A stretch of DNA of 10,906 nucleotides from Bacteroidetes bacterium UBA1952 (GTDB taxonomy: Bacteria > Bacteroidota > Bacteroidia > Chitinophagales > Chitinophagaceae). The position numbers and the translations under genes are program-made. The notes under the pieces were generated by a model. That model saw only the letters and a program-made list of their open reading frames with translations. It was not told the origin of the DNA and did not search any database. Position 1 is the first letter of the stretch. Each line of letters opens with the position of its first letter. Location: contig DDEO01000072.1 in the NCBI GenBank assembly GCA_002336725.1, forward strand, positions 1 to 10,906. The letters are read 5' to 3'. Shown in pieces: positions 5,105-10,807 of this stretch.

Positions 5105-6478
5105 TCAATAGATGCCGCCGCTCGTAGTGGTCATCGGCTGACGACCTGCCACGCGACCCGTTTTCATCAGGCCGTCGTATTGCTGCATCAGCAGGTGGCT
5201 TTCGATTTGCTGGAGCGTATCGAGGATAACACCCACGCCAATCAGCATGGACGTGCCGCCGAAGAAAGAGGCAAAGCCACTCGTTACGCCAAACAGCGCC
5301 GCGATGCCCGGCAAAATACCGGCAACCGCGAGAAAGATAGCGCCTGGCAGCGTAATGCGGTCCATGATAGACGCGATGTAATCAGCCGTCGGCTCGCCGG
5401 GTTTCACACCGGGGATAAACGAGTTGTTACGCTTCAGGTTTTCGGCAATTTCCGTCGGGTTGAAGATGAGTGCCGTGTAGAAATAGGTGAAGGCAATTAC
5501 CATCGCGGCGTACATCAGGTTGTACCAGAGCGAGGTATGGTCGGAAAGGGCACGCACCACACCGGAAGCCGATTCGTTATCGGTGGCAAAGCCCGCAATC
5601 GTTGCCGGGATAAACAGGATGGCCTGAGCAAAGATGATAGGCATTACGTTGGCCGAGTTCACCTTCAGCGGAATGAAGTCGCGTGCGCCAACCACTTCGC
5701 GGGCCGCATTCGACGAGCCGATGATGCGTCGGGCATAGTTGAGCGGAATTTTCCGCACGCCCTGCGTCAGCATAATCAGGCCCACGATAACAGCGATGAA
5801 GATGATGATTTCAATCAGGAAAATCAGCAGGCCCGAAGCGCCGTCGCCGCCGCTGCGCACGCCAAATTCCTGGAAGATGGCTTCCGGAAGGCGCGCCAGG
5901 ATGCCGGCCATGATGATGATAGAAGTACCGTTGCCGATGCCTTTATCCGTCATTTTCTCGCCGAGCCACATCACAAACAGGGTGCCTGCCGTGAGGGTTA
6001 CGACCGTGGTGAGCCAGAACATGGCCGCGCTGAAATCCGGAGACATGGCAGCGGCTGTTTCGGGCTGATTGCGCAGATAGGCCACATAAGCGGAGGCCTG
6101 AAACAGCGTTACCAGCACCGTCAGATAGCGGGTGTATTGGTTGATTTTACGACGACCGCTTTCTTCTTTTTGAAGCTTGGCTATTTGGGGTACCACAATG
6201 CCGGCAAGCTGCATAAAGATGCTGGCACTGATATAGGGCATGATGCCGAGTGCGAAGATGGAGGCCCGGAGGAACGCGCCGCCTGCAAACATATTAATCA
6301 GCCCCAGGATGCCGCTATTGGAACCTTCGCTGGCGTGCAGTCCGTTCGGATTGATGCCCGGCAGGATGATATAGCAACCAACGCGGTAGATAAGAAGCAG
6401 CGTAAGGGTAAAGATAATACGCTTACGAAGCTCTTCGATGCTCCAGATGTTTTTAAGCGTAGCAATGAATTTCTTCAC
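5105..6478 (-). CDS. secY: preprotein translocase subunit SecY
   Basis: This encodes the 457-residue channel-forming subunit of the SecYEG translocon, an inner-membrane protein with ten expected transmembrane helices. It exports unfolded proteins and inserts membrane proteins with SecA and ribosomes. Clear family segments are the N-terminus IWSIEELRKRI (11-21), MPYISASIFMQL (80-91), WLGEKMTDKGIGNGTSI (171-187), IPLKVNSANVMPIIFA (269-284) and FIPGVKPG (354-361) in the cytosolic loop that contacts SecA and the ribosome. Length and order fit a complete protein. The start codon is GTG at 6478; MKKFIATLKNIW matches the family start and no in-frame ATG suits better. It is the last gene of the spc block and is preceded by a terminator-like hairpin and a possible promoter, so it may be expressed partly separately. 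Confidence 0.98.
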   Translation of the reverse strand: MKKFIATLKNIWSIEELRKRIIFTLTLLLIYRVGCYIILPGINPNGLHASEGSNSGILGLINMFAGGAFLRASIFALGIMPYISASIFMQLAGIVVPQIAKLQKEESGRRKINQYTRYLTVLVTLFQASAYVAYLRNQPETAAAMSPDFSAAMFWLTTVVTLTAGTLFVMWLGEKMTDKGIGNGTSIIIMAGILARLPEAIFQEFGVRSGGDGASGLLIFLIEIIIFIAVIVGLIMLTQGVRKIPLNYARRIIGSSNAAREVVGARDFIPLKVNSANVMPIIFAQAILFIPATIAGFATDNESASGVVRALSDHTSLWYNLMYAAMVIAFTYFYTALIFNPTEIAENLKRNNSFIPGVKPGEPTADYIASIMDRITLPGAIFLAVAGILPGIAALFGVTSGFASFFGGTSMLIGVGVILDTLQQIESHLLMQQYDGLMKTGRVAGRQPMTTTSGGIY

Positions 6479-6512
6479 AGAGAATGGTGGTAAGAAATAA
6501 CGAAAAGGAGTG

Positions 6513-6546
6513 CGAATATAAACAACAAAAGACGCACTTCAGCAAA
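6513..6546 (-). promoter_or_regulatory. possible internal promoter for secY (TTTG-N22-TATATTCG)
   Basis: On the minus strand TTTG (6546-6543) and TATATTCG (6520-6513) lie 22 bp apart, at the long end of accepted spacing. TTTG falls in the loop of the rplO-secY hairpin. The leader to the GTG would be about 30 nt. Confidence 0.3.
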
Positions 6547-6559
6547 TGCGTCTTCTGTT
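6524..6559 (-). terminator. terminator-like hairpin between rplO and secY
   Basis: AAGACGCA (6529-6536) pairs perfectly with TGCGTCTT (6547-6554) around a 10-nt loop, and after one mismatch AACA (6524-6527) pairs with TGTT (6556-6559). On the minus strand the inner stem is followed by TTGTTGTTTATATT. It could reduce read-through from the ribosomal genes into secY. It is short, so partial termination is more likely than a full stop. Confidence 0.55.
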
Positions 6560-6581
6560 ATCTACTGCTATCGGGAAAAAT

Positions 6582-7025
6582 TTACAGGATTTCAACAGAG
6601 GCGCCGAGCGCTTCGATGGCTTCCTTGGCTTTTCCGCTCATGGCGTTCACCTTGAACGGAATTTTGGATTTCATTTCGCCGGTTCCCAGCACCTTCACCA
6701 GGTCGGTGCGGGCAATCAGGCCGTTTACATACAGCTCGTCGAGCGAGAACTCCTGCAGACCGTATTTTTCCACCAGTGCGTCAATCTGAGACAGGTTGAA
6801 CACTTTGTATTCTACACGGAACGGATTTTTGAAACCGCGCTTCGGCATCCGGCGCTGGATGGGCATCTGGCCGCCTTCGTGGCCTTTCTTAGACTGATAA
6901 CCGGTGCGGGACTGTTGTCCTTTGTTACCTTTTCCGGCAGTAGTGCCGCCGGAGCCTTCGCCGCGTCCTACGCGCTTTTTCTTGTGTACCGCGCCTTCGG
7001 CGGGCTTGAGGTTGTGGAGATTCAT
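6582..7025 (-). CDS. rplO: 50S ribosomal protein L15
   Basis: This encodes a 147-residue large-subunit protein that binds 23S rRNA late in assembly. The Gly/Lys/Arg-rich N-terminal extension is typical: KKRVGRGEGSGGTTAGKGNKGQQ (17-39) and KKGHEGGQMPIQRRMPKRGFKN (46-67). The C-terminal globular half carries VNGLIARTDLVKVLG and ends in EAIEALGASVEIL, as in other L15 proteins. Length is normal and the ATG gives the conserved MNLHNLKPAEG start. It lies 110 bp from rpmD and 103 bp from secY, where these genes often nearly touch. Confidence 0.98.
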   Translation of the reverse strand: MNLHNLKPAEGAVHKKKRVGRGEGSGGTTAGKGNKGQQSRTGYQSKKGHEGGQMPIQRRMPKRGFKNPFRVEYKVFNLSQIDALVEKYGLQEFSLDELYVNGLIARTDLVKVLGTGEMKSKIPFKVNAMSGKAKEAIEALGASVEIL

Positions 7026-7077
7026 TAGAATTCAGTTTTTTGACTTTACGCGGACTTGAAAACCGCTCGCAAAGAGG

Positions 7078-7129
7078 TTGATAAGACGCTCCCATTTTCC
7101 GGAAATTTCGCAGAAAAGAAGCGTCTCAA
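7078..7129. repeat. inverted repeat with a TTTCCGGAAA palindrome inside (rpmD-rplO spacer)
   Basis: AGACGCT (7084-7090) pairs with AGCGTCT (7120-7126), and TTG/CAA (7078-7080 and 7127-7129) can extend it after a 3-nt bulge. The 29-nt interior holds TTTCCGGAAA at 7096-7105, itself self-complementary. In the rpmD-rplO transcript this would form a nested hairpin. The surrounding flanks do not match the extended repeat of the map region. Confidence 0.5.
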
Positions 7130-7135
7130 AGAGTT

Positions 7136-7324
7136 TTATTCGCCGGCTACTTCTTCTACGGTGATCAGGTGGTTTACCTTTTTCACCATACCGAGAATTT
7201 GCGGGGTGGCTTCTACCTCAACGGTAGAAAGCATTTTGCGCAGACCGAGTGCCTGAAGGGTGCGCTTCTGGCGCTCCGGGCGGTCGATGCCGCTTTTTAC
7301 CTGGGTGATTTTAATCTTGGCCAT
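7136..7324 (-). CDS. rpmD: 50S ribosomal protein L30
   Basis: This encodes 62 residues, the usual size of bacterial L30, a small large-subunit protein that binds 23S rRNA. MAKIKITQVKSGIDRPERQ at the start and LGLRKMLSTVEVEATPQILGMVKKVNHLI in the body match the family: a short first strand, the Arg-rich turn, and the P-x-I-x-G-M segment. It lies between rpsE and rplO as in the canonical spc operon. It is flanked on both sides by repeat-bearing spacers of 119 and 110 bp. Confidence 0.98.
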   Translation of the reverse strand: MAKIKITQVKSGIDRPERQKRTLQALGLRKMLSTVEVEATPQILGMVKKVNHLITVEEVAGE

Positions 7325-7330
7325 GGCTTT

Positions 7331-7439
7331 TAATGTGCTAATGTGCCGATGTACTCATGTGCTGAGAAGTCAAACCAATTACGGAAAACAATTTCCGGAA
7401 ATCATTGGCAAATCAGCACATAGGCCTATTGGCAAATTA
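7331..7439. repeat. mirrored octamer arrays around a TTTCCGGAAA palindrome (rpsE-rpmD spacer)
   Basis: At 7331-7362 four tandem 8-bp units of the form NNATNTGC run on the plus strand (TAATGTGC twice, then CGATGTAC and TCATGTGC). At 7408-7439 four units run in the opposite sense, such as GCAAATTA at 7432-7439 and GCACATAG at 7416-7423. Between the arms lies ATTTCCGGAAAT at 7391-7402. The arms could pair in several 8-nt registers in the rpsE-rpmD transcript. The spacer consists almost wholly of this structure. Confidence 0.75.
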
Positions 7440-7443
7440 ATTT

Positions 7444-7962
7444 TTATCCGTTAAATACTTTCTTCAGGTTGATGTTACGCTCTTTGGCTACTTCGATAGG
7501 CTCGCGCAGCAGGGTCAGCGCCTTGTAAGTTGCCTTCACCACGTTGTGCGGGTTAGCAGAACCGAGGCTTTTGCACAGGATGTTCTGGATGCCGGCGGCT
7601 TCGAGAACAGCGCGCATAGAGCCTCCGGCGATTACACCGGTACCGGAAGAGGCCGGGCGAATCAGCACCTTGGCAGCACCTTCTTTGGCAAACTGCTCGT
7701 GCGGAATCGTACCCTTCATCACCGGAACGCGAATCAGATTTTTCTTCGCGTCGTCAATGCCTTTGGTAATCGCTTCCTGAACTTCCTTGGCTTTGCCGAG
7801 GCCGTGGCCTACGACACCGTTTCCGTCTCCTACAACCACTAATGCAGAAAAAGAAAACGCGCGGCCACCTTTTGTGGTTTTTACAACGCGGTTGATCTGC
7901 ACCACTTTTTCCGTGAGTTCCAGATCGCCGCCTTTTACGCGGTTTGTTGATTGAACAGACAT
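7444..7962 (-). CDS. rpsE: 30S ribosomal protein S5
   Basis: This encodes a 172-residue small-subunit protein at the mRNA entry side, important for decoding fidelity. The N-terminal double-stranded-RNA-binding domain shows VVQINRVVKTTKGGRAFSFSALVVVGDGNGVVGHGLGKAKEVQEAI (about 20-65), the classic S5 signature. The C-terminal domain contains AAKVLIRPASSGTGVIAGGSMRAVLEAAGI and the SLGSANPHNVVKAT segment. Length is normal and MSVQSTNRVKGGDLELTEKV is the expected start. It follows rplR by only 27 bp, the one tight junction in this part of the operon. Confidence 0.98.
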   Translation of the reverse strand: MSVQSTNRVKGGDLELTEKVVQINRVVKTTKGGRAFSFSALVVVGDGNGVVGHGLGKAKEVQEAITKGIDDAKKNLIRVPVMKGTIPHEQFAKEGAAKVLIRPASSGTGVIAGGSMRAVLEAAGIQNILCKSLGSANPHNVVKATYKALTLLREPIEVAKERNINLKKVFNG

Positions 7963-7989
7963 TTCTTAATATATAGGCTTGTTGGGAGA

Positions 7990-8346
7990 TTAGAGTTTCA
8001 GTCCGCCTTCGCGTGCGCCTTCGGCTACTGCCTTTACGCGACCGTGATAGAGATAACCGCTACGGTCGAACACGCAGGTTTCGATACCCAGGTCTTTGGC
8101 TATGCGGGCGATTTCGCGACCTACCTGGGTAGCGCGCTCGGTTTTGTTGCCGTTATCACCGATACCTTTCTGACGGCTATTGGCAGCAGCCAGCGTCGTG
8201 CCGTTGGTGTCGTCGATGATCTGAACGTAGATGTCTTTATTGGAGCGAAAAACCGACAGACGGGGTTTTTGCGCAGTGCCGGAAACTTTGGCACGAATCC
8301 GCCAGCGGAGCTTCTGACGGCGGATGGTCTTTTGTGCAGTTTGCAT
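7990..8346 (-). CDS. rplR: 50S ribosomal protein L18
   Basis: This encodes a 118-residue large-subunit protein that binds 5S rRNA together with L5 and helps dock it in the central protuberance. The C-terminal signature FDRSGYLYHGRVKAVAEGAREGGL is present at about 93-116. PRLSVFRSNKDIYVQIIDD at about 28-46 is the first conserved strand region. Length and start (Lys/Arg-rich N-terminus) are normal. A 276-bp spacer with repeat arrays separates it from rplF, which is unusually long for this junction. Confidence 0.98.
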   Translation of the reverse strand: MQTAQKTIRRQKLRWRIRAKVSGTAQKPRLSVFRSNKDIYVQIIDDTNGTTLAAANSRQKGIGDNGNKTERATQVGREIARIAKDLGIETCVFDRSGYLYHGRVKAVAEGAREGGLKL

Positions 8347-8353
8347 AAAAAAG

Positions 8354-8397
8354 AAAGAAGTTGTACGGGCTCCCCTGTCTCCAGAGGGCTACCGGAG
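8354..8397. repeat. possible imperfect hairpin upstream of rplR
   Basis: CTCCCCTGTCTCCAGAGGG followed by CTACCGGAG (about 8370-8397) can fold with CCCT/AGGG inside and CTCC/GGAG outside. The pairing is short and bulged, within about 25 bp of the rplR start. It may be a degenerate dispersed repeat; I give it little weight. Confidence 0.25.
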
Positions 8398-8410
8398 TTT
8401 GAATATAGGG

Positions 8411-8617
8411 TTGATTGTTGTTGATTATCGTTGATGATGGTTGATAATCCTGGTTGATTATCGTTGATAGTTGTTTAAGAAGATTGTACAGTTTAGGTTT
8501 AGGTTCAGGTTCCGGAAGTGAAGGAATAGAACAATCAAAAATCCCATCAACAACCAACTCTCATCAACCCCTATCAACCTTCATCAACCCTCATCAACAA
8601 AAATGAACAATCAACGA
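8411..8617. repeat. mirrored decamer arrays (TTGAT/ATCAA) in the rplF-rplR spacer
   Basis: At 8411-8473 six units beginning TTGAT occur with period 10, such as TTGATTATCG at 8421 and 8454; the only break is a 13-bp unit at 8441. At 8541-8617 the complementary ATCAA units recur with period 10 on the plus strand, at 8561, 8571, 8581 and 8591, with more degenerate ones at both ends. The arms are inverted and can pair over about 60 bases in several registers. The centre holds a period-6 run at 8492-8515 that ends in TTCCGG. Confidence 0.75.
8492..8517 (+). repeat. hexamer run TTTAGG x2, TTCAGG, TTCCGG
   Basis: Four consecutive 6-bp units at 8492-8515 change stepwise from TTTAGG to TTCAGG to TTCCGG. 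The last unit with the next two bases makes TTCCGGAA, the core of the palindrome found elsewhere. It sits at the centre of the mirrored decamer arrays. Confidence 0.5.
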
Positions 8618-8622
8618 ATCAA

Positions 8623-9177
8623 TTACTTACCAGCCGATTTACCAGCTTTGCGGCGCACCACTTCGCCCATATAGCGAACACCCTTGCCTTTGTAAGGCTC
8701 CGGCTTGCGCAGGCTGCGAATCTTGGCGGCTACCTGACCAAGCAGTTGCTTGTCGATGCTTTCGAGGAAAATCTTCGGGTTCTGACCTTTTTCGGCGGTG
8801 GCCGTAGCCTTCACCTCTTTAGGCAGTTCCATAACAATATTATGCGAGAAGCCGAGTGCCATATCGAGCGTTTGACCGGCAACGGCGGCACGATAACCTA
8901 CACCTACGAGTTCGAGGTTGCGGGTAAAGCCTTCAGTAACGCCTTTCACCATATTGGCAACAAGAGCGCCATAGAGGCCGTGCAGGGCGCGGTGGCGGAT
9001 TTGGTCGGTCGGGCGGCTCACCGTCAGTTCGCCGTTCTCAACGGATACTTTAATATCGCGGTCGAGCTGTTCTTTCAGCTCGCCTTTAGGGCCTTTAACG
9101 GTTACTTCGTTGGTCGGAGAAACGGTTACGGTTACGCCGGAAGGAACGGTAATGGTACGTTTGCCAATTCTGGACAT
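8623..9177 (-). CDS. rplF: 50S ribosomal protein L6
   Basis: This encodes a 184-residue two-domain large-subunit protein near the factor-binding site. MSRIGKRTITVPSGVTV at the start and the C-terminal signature EPYKGKGVRYMGEVVRRKAGKSAGK (about 159-183) are diagnostic. Between them are KGPKGELKEQL in the first domain and NLELVGVGYRAAVAGQTLDMALGFSH in the link to the second. Length is normal and no residue looks abnormal. It is followed by the 276-bp repeat-rich spacer and preceded by a terminator-like hairpin in the rpsH-rplF spacer. Confidence 0.98.
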   Translation of the reverse strand: MSRIGKRTITVPSGVTVTVSPTNEVTVKGPKGELKEQLDRDIKVSVENGELTVSRPTDQIRHRALHGLYGALVANMVKGVTEGFTRNLELVGVGYRAAVAGQTLDMALGFSHNIVMELPKEVKATATAEKGQNPKIFLESIDKQLLGQVAAKIRSLRKPEPYKGKGVRYMGEVVRRKAGKSAGK

Positions 9178-9212
9178 GATACCTGAAAATTAAAAAGGGA
9201 AAGAAAATAAAA

Positions 9213-9265
9213 TACCGGCAAACCGGTCATCCGTGGGTATCGGTGGATTAATGTATTTGCCGGTA
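9213..9265 (-). terminator. terminator-like nested hairpin between rpsH and rplF
   Basis: TACCGGCAAA (9213-9222) pairs perfectly with TTTGCCGGTA (9256-9265). A second stem, ACCGGT (9222-9227) with ATCGGT (9239-9244, one G-U pair), can form inside. On the minus strand the outer stem is followed by TTTTATTTTC and more pyrimidines, as in an intrinsic terminator. In a transcript that must continue into rplF it would act as an attenuator, pause site or RNA-end protector. Confidence 0.6.
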
Positions 9266-9273
9266 GGAGTATT

Positions 9274-9672
9274 TTAGTAGATGTGGGCCATTACCTCGCC
9301 GCCAACGTTTTGAGCGCGGGCTTCTTTATCGGTCATCACGCCTTTGGAGGTAGAGATAATCGCGATGCCGAGGCCGTTTTGTACGCGGCGGATTTCGGCG
9401 GGCTTGGAGTATTGACGCAGGCCCGGACGGCTTACACGCTCGAGGCTTTTGATAGCCGGCTCTTTGGTAGCCGCATCATACTTGAGGGCGATTTTGATAA
9501 GGCCCTGCTTGTTGTCATCCTCAAATTTGTACTTCAGGATATAGCCTTTATCGTACAGAATTTCCGTGATGCGCTTCTTGGTGTTAGAAGCCGGGATTTC
9601 CACGATGCGGTGGCGGGCCATTTGCGCGTTGCGGATGCGGGTCAGAAAATCTGCAATAGGATCAGTAACCAT
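9274..9672 (-). CDS. rpsH: 30S ribosomal protein S8
   Basis: This encodes a 132-residue protein that binds the central domain of 16S rRNA early in assembly; in Escherichia coli S8 also represses the spc operon by binding its mRNA. MVTDPIADFLTRIRNAQMA at the start and IISTSKGVMTDKEARAQNVGGEVMAHIY at the end match the family. Motif SRPGLRQYSKPAEIRRVQNGLGI is also typical. Length is normal. Whether the S8 feedback site is conserved here cannot be judged by eye; the rpsH-rplF spacer does hold a strong hairpin. Confidence 0.98.
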   Translation of the reverse strand: MVTDPIADFLTRIRNAQMARHRIVEIPASNTKKRITEILYDKGYILKYKFEDDNKQGLIKIALKYDAATKEPAIKSLERVSRPGLRQYSKPAEIRRVQNGLGIAIISTSKGVMTDKEARAQNVGGEVMAHIY

Positions 9673-9734
9673 GACTTTTCTATTAGGTCTTTTAGGGTTG
9701 TAACTGGTATCGGGCGAAGGGGAAAAGAAGGGTT

Positions 9735-9746
9735 CTTTCCGGAAAT
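9735..9746. repeat. CTTTCCGGAAAT palindromic element in the rpsN-rpsH spacer
   Basis: The exact 10-mer TTTCCGGAAA is at 9736-9745. The flanks do not match the extended form of the map region. GTATC (9707-9711) and GATAC (9759-9763) lie on either side as a short inverted pair, too weak to rely on. Confidence 0.45.
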
Positions 9747-9774
9747 CCGACCGACCTGGATACGTGAACGAATG

Positions 9775-10044
9775 TTACCAACTAGCCTTTTTCAGGCCGG
9801 GGATTTTGCCGTCGAGGGCCATATCGCGGAACACCACGCGGCAGATGCCGAAGTGGCGCATATAGCCACGCGGGCGACCGGTGATTTGGCAACGGTTGTG
9901 GAGGCGCACTTTCGCAGAGTTGCGGGGCAGCTTGTCGAGACCAGCGTAGTCGCCGGCAGCTTTCAGGGCAGCGCGACGGTCAGCGTACAGTTCTACAAGA
10001 CGGGCGCGTTTTCTTTCGCGTGCTTTTACGGATTCTTTAGCCAT
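9775..10044 (-). CDS. rpsN: 30S ribosomal protein S14 (zinc-independent type)
   Basis: This encodes 89 residues of the long form of S14, a late-assembly protein of the 30S head next to 16S rRNA. The C-terminal signature RCQITGRPRGYMRHFGICR followed by FRDMALDGKIPGLKKASW is intact. The paired CxxC zinc motifs of the short form are absent, so this is the zinc-independent version. MAKESVKARERKRARL gives the conserved basic start. It lies between rplE and rpsH as expected, with repeat-bearing spacers on both sides. Confidence 0.97.
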   Translation of the reverse strand: MAKESVKARERKRARLVELYADRRAALKAAGDYAGLDKLPRNSAKVRLHNRCQITGRPRGYMRHFGICRVVFRDMALDGKIPGLKKASW

Positions 10045-10051
10045 TGGTGTT

Positions 10052-10160
10052 TAATTTGCTGATTTGCCAATTTGCTGATTTGCTAATGGCTCATCTGAAA
10101 ATAATAGTAGAAGGCTCTTGGCTAACCGGCACATGGGCAAATTAGCACATCAGCATATTG
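10052..10160. repeat. mirrored octamer arrays in the rplE-rpsN spacer
   Basis: Four tandem 8-bp units (TAATTTGC, TGATTTGC, CAATTTGC, TGATTTGC) occupy 10052-10083, with a degenerate fifth at 10084. The opposite arm has five units in the reverse sense at 10121-10160, among them GCAAATTA at 10137, GCACATCA at 10145 and GCATATTG at 10153. The unit consensus NNATNTGC is the same as in the rpsE-rpmD spacer 2.7 kb away. The 29-bp centre has no TTCCGGAA core here. The arms can fold together in steps of 8 nt and fill nearly the whole spacer. Confidence 0.75.
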
Positions 10161-10164
10161 CTGC

Positions 10165-10746
10165 TTATGCAGCGGTTTCAGTTTTTTTCATGTTGCGGAA
10201 AGGCATTCCCATTTCGCGCAGCAGTTCGTAAGCTTCTTCGTTGGTTTCGGCAGAGGTAACGAAGGTTACATCCATTCCGGAGATACGGTTCACCTTATCG
10301 ATGTTGATTTCCGGAAAAATGATTTGCTCGGTAACGCCCATGGTGTAGTTGCCACGACCGTCGAAAGACTTTTCGTTGATGCCTTTAAAATCGCGCACAC
10401 GGGGCAGCGAGATAGAAACCAGACGATCCAGAAACTCATACATATTCTGACCGCGCAGGGTTACGCGGCAGCCAATCGGCATGGCCTTCCGGAGCTTAAA
10501 GTTGGAGATGTCTTTTTTAGACAAAGTCGGCACCGCCTTCTGACCCGAGATCATGGTCATTTCAGCAACGGCATCGTCGATGAGTTTTTTGTCAGACACA
10601 GAGCCTTTAACGCCCTGGTTGAGGCAGATTTTCTCCAGACGGGGAACCTGCATAACGGTTTTATAACCAAAGCGCTTCATGAGCGCGGGCACCACCTCGT
10701 CGCGGTATTTCTTCTGGAGGCGTGCAGCGTAAATAGTTTCAGCCAT
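10165..10746 (-). CDS. rplE: 50S ribosomal protein L5
   Basis: This encodes 193 residues. L5 binds 5S rRNA with L18 and contacts the P-site tRNA and S13 at the subunit bridge. Visible signatures are VMQVPRLEKICLNQGVKG, GQKAVPTLSKKDISNFKLRKAMPIGCRVTLRG, and TMGVTEQIIFPEINIDKV with GMDVTFVTSAETNEEAYELLREMGMPF at the C-terminus. The frame stays open upstream to a TTG at 10776, but I start at the ATG at 10746 because MAETIYAARLQKKYRDEV is the Bacteroidota start and the extra ten residues look like spacer. The TTTCCGGAAA inside the gene (10308-10317) encodes the conserved FPE and is probably not a repeat copy. Confidence 0.97.
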   Translation of the reverse strand: MAETIYAARLQKKYRDEVVPALMKRFGYKTVMQVPRLEKICLNQGVKGSVSDKKLIDDAVAEMTMISGQKAVPTLSKKDISNFKLRKAMPIGCRVTLRGQNMYEFLDRLVSISLPRVRDFKGINEKSFDGRGNYTMGVTEQIIFPEINIDKVNRISGMDVTFVTSAETNEEAYELLREMGMPFRNMKKTETAA

Positions 10747-10807
10747 TGGATGATATGTTCGGGTAACGATTTCCAACCGTTAACCTGGGTGAAAACAAGG
10801 AAAGAGA

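Noticed and set aside
5015..6493. 492-codon plus-strand open frame over secY
   Set aside because: It lies antisense to a complete, clearly recognised secY. Its translation is rich in His, Arg, Gln and Asp, as expected for the complement of a membrane-protein gene, and shows no domain.
8492..8509. Telomere-like TTTAGG repeats
   Set aside because: There are only two exact units, inside a bacterial operon. The resemblance is superficial.
9283..10062. 259-codon plus-strand open frame over rpsH and rpsN
   Set aside because: It is antisense to two ribosomal protein genes and crosses their spacer. It has no recognisable domain.
10052..10160. CRISPR array
   Set aside because: The 8-bp units are directly adjacent with no unique spacers, the arms are opposed, and no cas gene is present.
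10308..10317. TTTCCGGAAA copy inside rplE
   Set aside because: It encodes Phe-Pro-Glu of the conserved IIFPEI segment of L5, so coding constraint explains it. The copy at 2150-2159 in the aminotransferase is likewise in coding sequence.
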